Source: Hydractinia symbiolongicarpus | Taxonomy: Eukaryota > Cnidaria > Hydrozoa > Anthoathecata > Hydractiniidae | Assembly: GCF_029227915.1 (NCBI RefSeq) | Contig: NC_079880.1 | Span: 4,404,001-4,468,000, forward strand | DNA: 64,000 nucleotides | Direction of reading: 5' to 3' | Notes under the pieces: generated by a model | Told to the model about the DNA's origin: nothing | The model's input: the letters and a program-made list of their open reading frames with translations, nothing else | The model's database searches: none | Translations under genes and position numbers: made by a program | Shown: piece after piece, positions 52,429-61,559 of the stretch | How positions within the stretch are numbered: position 1 is the first letter of the stretch | Layout of the letters: each line of letters begins with the position of its first letter

Positions 52429-52465
52429 CTAGGATAAAAATCCAATTCTGTCAATAACTACATAC
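52429..52465 (-). other. candidate 37-nt intron joining the two frames
   Basis: On the minus strand the interval starts GTATGT (52465-52460) and ends ATCCTAG (to 52429). Removing it joins codon 190 of the small frame to an in-frame extension of the transposase, both at codon boundaries, giving one frame of 966 codons from the ATG at 52954. It is shorter than nearly all animal introns, so the fusion is a hypothesis. The alternative is two separate proteins or a larger, different splice pattern. Confidence 0.3.
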
Positions 52466-53035
52466 CATACCATATTGATTGACAACTTTGTACGATGCAG
52501 TTATATTTAATGTCTTTGTTGACACTTTGTAATGTAAAATACATTTTTTTTCATCGTCACATATTATATCACCGACGGCATTGCTTTTAAACTTCTTTTT
52601 GAATATTTTATTGATATCAAGGCTAGACAAGTTTGATAAATGGAATTTCAATGACCCAAGATGGTGAAAAATAATACTAATTTCTTTAATGATACCACTT
52701 TTGTCTTTCTTAACAATCAATTCTCTACCGTAAGCTGTGCGGAAGTCGCGAATGGCTTTATAAACAGCTAAAAATATTTCGGAATGGACACGTTCATTAA
52801 TGACAACTTTGAAGGGATTATACAAAGTTTGTTTTGCTTGAATTTTTCGATTAAGAGATGTTAAAATTGTATCGAAGTGAAACTTTATTAAATTGATGAC
52901 GAGGATATTTTTTTCGTCCAACTCTGCATATGAATCAATTAAATCTGACATCATTATACATGATCTAAAAACATAGGTAATTATAAATATATATATTATA
53001 TATATATATAGAAAAGAAAAGTTATTATCTGTCAT
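52451..53035 (-). CDS. uncharacterised ORF or upstream exon (194 codons)
   Basis: Open frame just upstream of the transposase, same strand, stop codon 55 bp before the transposase ATG. I recognise no domain. The first ATG (53035) gives a hydrophobic start (residues 6-23) encoded by a TATATA run, probably not real protein. A better start is the double ATG at 52954-52949 (A at -3, MMSDLIDSYAELDE), giving 167 residues. A plausible splice acceptor, CTATGTTTTTAG, ends at 52965, so this could instead be an internal exon. The body is mixed charged and hydrophobic with a lysine-rich patch (KIFKKKFK, about 143-150) and CDDEKKC at 159-165. It may be a second transposon protein or the N-terminal part of the transposase. 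Confidence 0.5.
   Translation of the reverse strand: MTDNNFSFLYIYIIYIFIITYVFRSCIMMSDLIDSYAELDEKNILVINLIKFHFDTILTSLNRKIQAKQTLYNPFKVVINERVHSEIFLAVYKAIRDFRTAYGRELIVKKDKSGIIKEISIIFHHLGSLKFHLSNLSSLDINKIFKKKFKSNAVGDIICDDEKKCILHYKVSTKTLNITASYKVVNQYGMVCSY
52981..53011. repeat. TA microsatellite
   Basis: A run of alternating T and A with few interruptions, just inside the 5' end of the small open frame. It makes the first 20 or so codons of that frame (YIYIIYIFII) unreliable as protein. It could also act as a TATA-rich promoter region for the minus-strand gene. Confidence 0.75.
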
Positions 53036-53094
53036 TTTAGAAAAAGAAGATGAAAAAGAGAGGATATTTTTATTTACTATCTTAAGTGGATAAA

Positions 53095-53246
53095 TTTTGG
53101 AGAGTATTTAATGGTGAATGACCAAAATGGAATACTTGGCGGGGATTTAATTTTGCGAATGATAAATTTTATAAAATTTGGCGAGGATTTAATTTGGCGA
53201 ATACAAAAAAATGTTTATTTTAACGGAATTTATTTTGGCGAATGAC
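53095..53246. repeat. degenerate ~40-bp repeat, TTGGCG..ATTTAATTTGGCGAAT
   Basis: Four imperfect copies begin near 53095, 53134, 53175 and 53224. The clearest part is TTGGCGRGGATTTAATTTGGCGAAT, seen in the second and third copies. The first copy has TTTTGGAGAGTATTTAATGG and the last only TTTATTTTGGCGAATGAC. They lie directly upstream of the gene, so regulatory or protein-binding roles are possible but unproven. Confidence 0.65.
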
Positions 53247-53527
53247 ACAAAGAAATGAATTTTTATGTCTTGGAATGTTTTAAAAAAAATAAGAATAAAC
53301 GTATATATATATAAACACAAGTTCGTTATTTATAGGGAAAAAACATTTTTCTTTTCTTAATTAAAAAAAACGGTATTCCAATTCCAGCTCCTTTTAGATC
53401 GTTTGGTCCTTAAATATATAAATTAGTGGAAATAGTTTTTCTTATGTGGTCCTTCTTTTATTGCCTGTAAGAATGCGCGTACATATACAGAACTTTGTAA
53501 ACATTCGCTCATCTATACACAGAACTC

Positions 53528-53713
53528 TAGCTAGCTACGGTTTAACGCATCTATTTTGCCTAAAAACCCTAAATTTTTCCTTGTTACTTGTGGATGAATG
53601 AAAACTTGCGAAAAAATTAATACATGAGAAAATTTAGTCAGAATAAAGCATAGCTAGCTATAGCTATACAATGGGACAACACATCCACAAAATATTTAGC
53701 TAGCTAGCTAGCT
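53528..53713. repeat. TAGC microsatellite cluster
   Basis: Short self-complementary TAGC runs at 53528-53538, 53651-53660 and 53697-53713 (four units). A matching run lies near the other end of the element at 49408-49419. They are simple repeats with no assigned function. Confidence 0.7.
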
Positions 53714-54304
53714 TTAAAGACAAGTTTTAATTTTTTTTATATGGATGGGTTTCTTGTATATATTGTGAAAAATTGAGAAGTCGGCTATATGAGACCTAAA
53801 ATATACTTATACTCATAGGACATAGCCAGATAGACCATTAACACACCTTAGTTTACAGAATATAATAAAAAAGAAACAATTTAAAAATGGCCGCCATTTC
53901 TTAATTCCTGAGACTGCCATACGTAGCTTACTACAATTTTCCCATACTTCCGTTGCTTTTATTTACCAAAAAAACTTCAAAATTAAAAAATGTAAAACAA
54001 CAGAATTGAAGATTCGTCTTACAACTTGCGTTTTAATGCCTTCAAATAGAAAAATAATACCATTTAATACTATTCTATACCCAACAAAGTTTGTTACTGG
54101 AAGGGTAAAATTGAAAGAGGCACTATTTCAAGACAGCTAAAAAGACATTCCACGATGTTCAACATAAGCATGTTTATATTCGATCGAAAGAAAATTTATT
54201 CGACTTTCAAATTCTAGCGCTCGTAAAACCATCAGACACGTTTAAAACACATACCAGATAAAAGTATGGTACCATGTACCAAAGATATAATACTTACGGT
54301 CCTC

Positions 54305-54374
54305 GACCGTTTTTAAAAACCTACGGGCCGAAAAACGCGGACGCTTTTGATAAGCATTTCTTGGACCGTTTTTA
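54305..54374 (+). repeat. subterminal direct repeat GACCGTTTTTA
   Basis: GACCGTTTTTA occurs at 54305-54315 and again at 54364-54374, adjacent to the right terminus. It could be an extra transposase contact, but there is no matching pair at the left end. There only a looser CGTATTTTTCAAACGG is seen near 49090. Confidence 0.55.
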
Positions 54375-54383
54375 CCCGCCGTG
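54351..54383 (-). repeat. right terminal inverted repeat, bipartite
   Basis: Read inward on the minus strand, CACGGCGGG (54383-54375) is followed after 15 bases by AAATGCTTA (54359-54351). Spacing and sequence match the left end exactly. The spacer itself differs, which suggests the two blocks are separate protein-binding elements. Confidence 0.85.
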
Positions 54384-54386
54384 GAC
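54384..54386. other. right target-site duplication GAC
   Basis: Second copy of the GAC triplet. The satellite then continues as TCGGCCCGTATAGTC, exactly the sequence expected after CCCGGAC in an uninterrupted monomer. Confidence 0.8.
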
Positions 54387-56629
54387 TCGGCCCGTATAGT
54401 CAAAAGTATACAAAGAAAGTACCCAGGGAGTAAACTCATTTCCAGAACGATTTTTTAAATTACTTTTTCACCACTAAAACGCATGAGACTTGTAGTTTTT
54501 AAAAATGTCTTCATTTTTGATGAGACGCTGAATAAAAGAAGTTTAATCGCCGGCAAACGAAAACCTGCGATTTCCCGTAAATCCTGGACTCGGCCCGTAT
54601 AGTCAAAAGTATACAAAGAAAGTACCCAGGGAGTAAAATCATTTCCCAAACGATTTTTTAAATTATTATTTCACCACTAAAACGCATGAGACTTGTAGTT
54701 TTCAAGAATGTTTTCATTTTTGATGAGACGCTGAATAAAAGCAGTTTAATCGCCGGCAAACGAAAACAAGCGATTTCCCGTGAATACCGGGCTTGGCACG
54801 TATAGTCGAATGTATACAAAGAAAGTACCCTGTGAGTAAACTCAATTCAAGAACGATTTTTTAAATTATTTTTTCACCACTAAAGCCCATGAGACTTGTA
54901 GTTTTTAAAAATGTTTTCATTTTTGATGAGACGCTGAATAAAAGAAGTTTAATCGCCGGCAAACGAAAACCCGCGATTTCCCGTAAATCCCGGCTTGGCC
55001 CGTATAGTCAAAAGTATACAAAGAAAGTACCCAGGGAGTAAACTCATTTCCCGACCGATTTTTTAAATTATTTTTTCACCATTAAAACGCATGAGACTTG
55101 TAGTTTTCAAAAATGATTTCATTTTTGATGAGACGCTGAATAAAAGAAGTTTAATCGCCGGAAAACGAAAACCTGCGATTTCCCTAAATCCCGGACTCGG
55201 CCCGTATAGTCAAAAGTATACAAAGAAAGTACCCAGGGAGTAAACTCATTTCCAGAACGATTTTTTAAATTGTTTTTTCACCACTAAAACGCATAAGACT
55301 TGTAGTTTTTAAAAATGTTTTCATTTTTGATGAGACGCTGAATAAAAAAAGTTTAATCGCCGGCAAACAAAAACCCGCGATTTCCCGTAAACCCCGGGCT
55401 TGGCCCGTATAGTCAAAAGTATACAAAGAAAGTACCCAGGGAGTAAACTCATTTCCAGAACGATTTTTTAAATTATTTTTTCACCACTAAAACGCATAAG
55501 ACTTTTAGTTTTTAAAAATGTTTTCATTTTTGATGAGACGCTGAATAAAAGAAGTTTAATCGCAGGCAAACGAAAACCCGCGATTTCCCGTAAATCCCGG
55601 GCTTGGCCCGAATAGTCAAAAGTATACAAAGAAAGTACCCAGGGAGTAAACTCATTTCCCGAACGATTTTTTAAATTATTTTTTCACCACTAAAACGCAT
55701 GAGACTTGTTGTTTTTAAAAATGTTTTAATTTTTGATGAGACGCTGAATAAAAGAAGTTTAATCGCCGGCAAACGAAAACCCGCGATTTCCGGTAAATCC
55801 CGAGCTTGGCCCGTATAGTCAAAAGTATACAAAGAAAGTACCCAGGGAGTAAACTCATTTCCCGAACGATTTTTTAAATTACTTTTTCACCACTAAAACG
55901 CATGAGACTTGTAGTTTTTAAAAATGTCTTCATTTTTGATGAGACGCTGAATAAAAGAAGTTTAATCGCCGGCAAACGAAAACCTGCGATTTCCCGTAAA
56001 TCCTGGACTCGGCCCGTATAGTCAAAAGGATACAAAGAAAGTACCCAGGGAGTAAACTCATTTCCCAAACGATTTTTTAAATTATTATTTCACCACTAAA
56101 ACGCATGAGACTTGTAGTTTTTAAAAATGTTTTCATTTTTGATGAGACGCTGAATAAAAGAAGTTTAATCGCCGGCAAACGAAAACCTGCGATTTCCCGT
56201 AAATCCTGGACTCGGCCCGTATAGTCAAAAGTATACAAAGAAAGTACCCAGGGAGTAAACTCATTTCCCAAACGATTTTTTAAATTATTATTTCACCACT
56301 AAAACGCATGAGACTTGTAGTTTTCAAGAATGTTTTCATTTTTGATGAGACGCTGAATAAAAGCAGTTTAATCGCCGGCAAACGAAAACAAGCGATTTCC
56401 CGTGAATACCGGGCTTGGCACGTATAGTCGAATGTATACAAAGAAAGTACCCTGTGAGTAAACTCAATTCAAGAACGATTTTTTAAATTATTTTTTCACC
56501 ACTAAAGCCCATGAGACTTTTAGTTTTTAAAAATGTTTTCATTTTTGATGAGACGCTGAATAAAAGAAGTTTAATCGCCGGCAAACGAAAACCCGCGATT
56601 TCCCGTAAATCCCGGCTTGGCCCGTATAG

Positions 56630-58655
56630 TGAAAAGTATACAAAGAAAGTACCCAGGGAGTAAACTCATTTCCCGACCGATTTTTTAAATTATTTTTTCA
56701 CCATTAAAACGCATGAGACTTGTAGTTTTCAAAAATGATTTCATTTTTGATGAGACGCTGAATAAAAGAAGTTTAATCGCCGGAAAACGAAAACCTGCGA
56801 TTTCCCTAAATCCCGGACTCGGCCCGTATAGTCAAAAGTATACAAAGAAAGTACCCAGGAAGTAAACTCATTTCCAGAATGATTTTTTAAATTATTTTTT
56901 CACCACTAAAACGGATAAGACTTGTAGTTTTTAAAAATGTTTTCATTTTTGATGAGACGCTGAATAAAAGAAGTTTAATCGCCGGCAAACAAAAACCCGC
57001 GATTTCCCGTAAACCCCGGGCTTGGCCCGTATAGTCAAAAGTATACAAAGAAAGTACCCAGGGAGTAAACTCATTTCCCGAACGATTTTTTATATTATTT
57101 TTTTACCACTAAACGCATGAGACTTGTAGTTTTCAAAAATATTTTCATATTTGATGGGTCGCTGAATAAAAGAAGTTTAATCGCCGGCAAACGAAAATCC
57201 GCGATTTCCCGTAAATCCCGGACTCGGCCCGTATAGTCAAAAGTATACAAAGAAAGTACCCAGGGAGTAAACTCATTTCCCGAACGATTTTTTAAATATT
57301 TTTTCACCACTAAAACGCATGAGACTTGTAGTTTTTAAAAATGTTTTCATTTTTGATGAGACGCTGAATAAAAGAAGTTTAATGGCCGGCAAACGAAAAC
57401 CCGCGATTTCCCGTAAATCCCGTCTTGGCCCGTATAGTCAAAAGTATACAAAGAAAGTACCCAGGGAGTAAACTCATTTTCCGAACGATTTTTTAAATTA
57501 TTTTTTCACCACTAAAACGCATGAGACTTGTAGTTTTTAAAAATGTTTTCATTTTTGATGAGACGCTGAATAAAAGAAGTTTAATGGCCGGCAAACGAAA
57601 ACCCGCGATTTCCCGTAAATCCCGTCTTGGCCCGTATAGTCAAAAGTATACAAAGAAAGTACCCAGGGAGTAAACTCATTTCCCGACCGATTTTTTAAAT
57701 TATTTTTTCACCATTAAAACGCATGAGACTTGTAGTTTTCAAAAATGATTTCATTTTTGATGAGACGCTGAATAAAAGAAGTTTAATCGCCGGAAAACGA
57801 AAACCTGCGATTTCCCTAAATCCCGGACTCGGCCCGTATAGTCAAAAGTATACAAAGAAAGTACCCAGGAAGTAAACTCATTTCCAGAATGATTTTTTAA
57901 ATTATTTTTTCACCACTAAAACGCATAAGACTTGTAGTTTTTAAAAATGTTTTCATTTTTGATGAGACGCTGAATAAAAGAAGTTTAATCGCCGGCAAAC
58001 AAAAACCCGCGATTTCCCGTAAACCCCGGGCTTGGCCCGTATAGTCAAAAGTATACAAAGAAAGTACCCAGGGAGTAAACTCATTTCCCGAACGATTTTT
58101 TATATTATTTTTTTACCACTAAACGCATGAGACTTGTAGTTTTCAAAAATATTTTCATATTTGATGGGTCGCTGAATAAAAGAAGTTTAATCGCCGGCAA
58201 ACGAAAATCCGCGATTTCCCGTAAATCCCGGACTCGGCCCGTATAGTCAAAAGTATACAAAGAAAGTACCCAGGGAGTAAACTCATTTCCCGAACGATTT
58301 TTTAAATATTTTTTCACCACTAAAACGCATGAGACTTGTAGTTTTTAAAAATGTTTTCATTTTTGATGAGACGCTGAATAAAAGAAGTTTAATGGCCGGC
58401 AAACGAAAACCCGCGATTTCCCGTAAATCCCGTCTTGGCCCGTATAGTCAAAAGTATACAAAGAAAGTACCCAGGGAGTAAACTCATTTTCCGAACGATT
58501 TTTTAAATTATTTTTTCACCACTAAAACGCATGAGACTTGTAGTTTTTAAAAATGTTTTCATTTTTGATGAGACGCTGAATAAAAGAAGTTTAATGGCCG
58601 GCAAACGAAAACCCGCGATTTCCCGTAAATCCCGTCTTGGCCCGTATAGTCAAAA
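56630..58655. repeat. 5-mer higher-order repeat, 1010 bp, two copies
   Basis: Two adjacent copies of a five-monomer unit, shifted by 1010 bp (57095/58105). The unit includes the GATGGGTCGCTG and TTTTTTAAATATTTTTTCACC variants. Related but rearranged copies appear 2021 bp further on (60126) and again at 61338. Confidence 0.8.
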
Positions 58656-61559
58656 GTATACAAAGAAAGTACCCAGGGAGTAAACTCATTTTCCGAACGA
58701 TTTTTTAAATTATTTTTTCACCACTAAAACGCATGAGACTTGTAGTTTTCAAAAATGTTTTCATTTTTGATGAGACGCTGAATAAAAGAAGTTTAATCGC
58801 CGGCAAACGAAAACCCGCGATTTCCCGTAAATCCCGGGCTTGGCACGTATATTCGAATGCATACAAAGAAAGTACCCTGTGAGTAAACTCAATTCAAGAA
58901 CGATTTTTTAAATTATTTTTTCACCACTAAAGCCCATGAGACTTGTAGTTTTTAAAAATGTTTTCATTTTTGATGAGACGCTGAATAAAAGAAGTTTAAT
59001 CGCCGGCAAACGAAAACCCGCGATTTCCCGTAAATCCCGGCTTGGCCCGTATAGTCAAAAGTATACAAAGAAAGTACCCAGGGAGTAAACTCCTTTCCCG
59101 ACCGATTTTTTAAATTATTTTTTCACCACTAAAGCCCATGAGACTTGTAGTTTTTAAAAATGTTTTCATTTTTGATGAGACGCTGAATAAAAGAAGTTTA
59201 ATCGCCGGCAAACGAAAACCCGCGATTTCCCGTAAATCCCGGCTTGGCCCGTATAGTCAAAAGTATACAAAGAAAGTACCCAGGGAGTAAACTCATTTCC
59301 CGACCGATTTTTTAAATTATTTTTTCACCACTAAAACGCATGAGACTTGTAGTTTTCAAAAATGTTTTCATTTATGATGAGACGCTGAATAAAAGAAGTT
59401 TAATCGCCGGCAAACGAAAACCCGCGATTTCCCGTAAATCCCGGGCTTGGCACGTATAGTCGAATGTATACAAAGAAAGTACCCTGTGAGTAAACTCAAT
59501 TCAAGAACGATTTTTTAAATTATTTTTTCACCACTAAAGCCCATGAGACTTGTAGTTTTTAAAAATGTTTTCATTTTTGATGAGACGCTGAATAAAAGAA
59601 GTTTAATCGCCGGCAAACGAAAACCCGCGATTTCCCGTAAATCCGGCTTGGCCCGTATAGTCAAAAGTATACAAAGAAAGTACCCAGGGAGTAAACTCAT
59701 TTCCCGACCGATTTTTTAAATTATTTTTTCACCATTAAAACGCATGAGACTTGTAGTTTTCAAAAATGATTTCATTTTTGATGAGACGCTGAATAAAAGA
59801 AGTTTAATCGCCGGAAAACGAAAACCTGCGATTTCCCTAAATCCCGGACTCGGCCCGTATAGTCAAAAGTATACAAAGAAAGTACCCAGAGAGTAAACTC
59901 ATTTCCAGAATGATTTTTTAAATTATTTTTTCACCACTAAAACGCATAAGACTTGTAGTTTTTAAAAATGTTTTCATTTTTGATGAGACGCTGAATAAAA
60001 GAAGTTTAATCGCCGGCAAACAAAAACCCGCGATTTCCCGTAAACCCCGGGCTTGGCCCGTATAGTCAAAAGTATACAAAGAAAGTACCCAGGGAGTAAA
60101 CTCATTTCCCGAACGATTTTTTATATTATTTTTTTACCACTAAACGCATGAGACTTGTAGTTTTCAAAAATATTTTCATATTTGATGGGTCGCTGAATAA
60201 AAGAAGTTTAATCGCCGGCAAACGAAAATCCGCGATTTCCCGTAAATCCCGGACTCGGCCCGTATAGTCAAAAGTATACAAAGAAAGTACCCAGGGAGTA
60301 AACTCATTTCCCGAACGATTTTTTAAATATTTTTTCACCACTAAAACGCATGAGACTTTTAGTTTTTAAAAATGTTTTCATTTTTGATGAGACGCTGAAT
60401 AAAAGAAGTTTAATGGCCGGCAAACGAAAACCCGCGATTTCCCGTAAATCCAGTCTTGGCCCGTATAGTCAAAAGTATACAAAGAAAGTACCCAGGGAGT
60501 AAACTCATTTTCCGAACGATTTTTTAAATTATTTTTTCACCACTAAAACGCATGAGACTTGTAGTTTTCAAAAGTGTTTTCATTTATGATGAGACGCTGA
60601 ATAAAAGAAGTTTAATCGCCGGCAAACGAAAACCCGCGATTTCCCGTAAATCCCGGGCTTGGCACGTATAGTCGAATGCATACAAAGAAAGTACCCTGTG
60701 AGTAAACTCAATTCAAGAACGATTTTTTAAATTATTTTTTCACCACTAAAGCCCATGAGACTTGTAGTTTTTAAAAATGTTTTCATTTTTGATGAGACGC
60801 TGAATAAAAGAAGTTTAATCGCCGGCAAACGAAAACCCGCGATTTCCCGTAAATCCCGGCTTGGCCCGTATAGTCAAAAGTATACAAAGAAAGTACCCAG
60901 GGAGTAAACTCATTTCCCGACCGATTTTTTAAATTATTTTTTCACCATTAAAACGCATGAGACTTGTAGTTTTCAAAAATGATTTCATTTTTGATGAGAC
61001 GCTGAATAAAAAAAGTTTAATCGCCGGAAAACGAAAACCTGCGATTTCCCTAAATCCTGGACTCGGCCCGTATAGTCAAAGTATACAAAGAAAGTACCCA
61101 GGGAGTAAACTCATTTCCAGAACGATTTTTTAAATTATTTTTTCACCACTAAAACGCATAAGACTTGTAGTTTTTAAAAATGTTTTCATTTTTGATGAGA
61201 CGCTGAATAAAAGAAGTTTAATCGCCGGCAAACGAAAACCCGCGATTTCCCGTAAATCCCGGGCTTGGCCCGTATAGTCAAAAGTATACAAAGAAAGTAC
61301 CCAGGGAGTAAACTCATTTCCCGAACGATTTTTTATATTATTTTTTTACCACTAAACGCATGAGACTTGTAGTTTTCAAAAATATTTTCATATTTGATGG
61401 GTCGCTGAATAAAAGAAGTTTAATCGCCGGCAAACGAAAATCCGCGATTTCCCGTAAATCCCGGACTCGGCCCGTATAGTCAAAAGTATACAAAGAAAGT
61501 ACCCAGGGAGTAAACTCATTTCCCGAACGATTTTTTAAATATTTTTTCACCACTAAAAC

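Larger units (their letters stand above)
53036..54350. other. 5' flank of the transposon gene, no gene seen
   Basis: About 1.3 kb between the small frame and the right terminus. It is AT-rich with simple repeats and degenerate TTGGCG repeats (listed separately), and no credible coding frame on either strand. The promoter of the minus-strand gene should lie here, but no distinct core promoter stands out. Confidence 0.6.
49054..54383 (-). mobile_element. DNA transposon, RAG1/Transib/CMC-like, intact
   Basis: A 5330-bp element interrupts one satellite monomer. Its ends are CACGGCGGG at 49054-49062 and CCCGCCGTG at 54375-54383, perfect inverted repeats of 9 bp. The flanking GAC at 49051-49053 and 54384-54386 is a 3-bp target duplication. 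Removing the element and one GAC restores the uninterrupted satellite sequence AAATCCCGGACTCGGCCC. Inside, on the minus strand, is an intact transposase-like gene preceded by a small frame. CAC-initial termini are established for Transib, RAG signals and CACTA/Chapaev elements. A 3-bp duplication fits EnSpm/CACTA or Chapaev3-type elements better than Transib, which makes 5 bp. Perfect ends, a clean duplication and an uninterrupted gene suggest recent, possibly still active, insertion. The element itself is clear; the superfamily is inferred. Confidence 0.93.

Noticed and set aside
54242-54439. 65-codon frame crossing the right junction
   Set aside because: It begins in the satellite and runs through the right terminal repeat. 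It is a by-product of the insertion.
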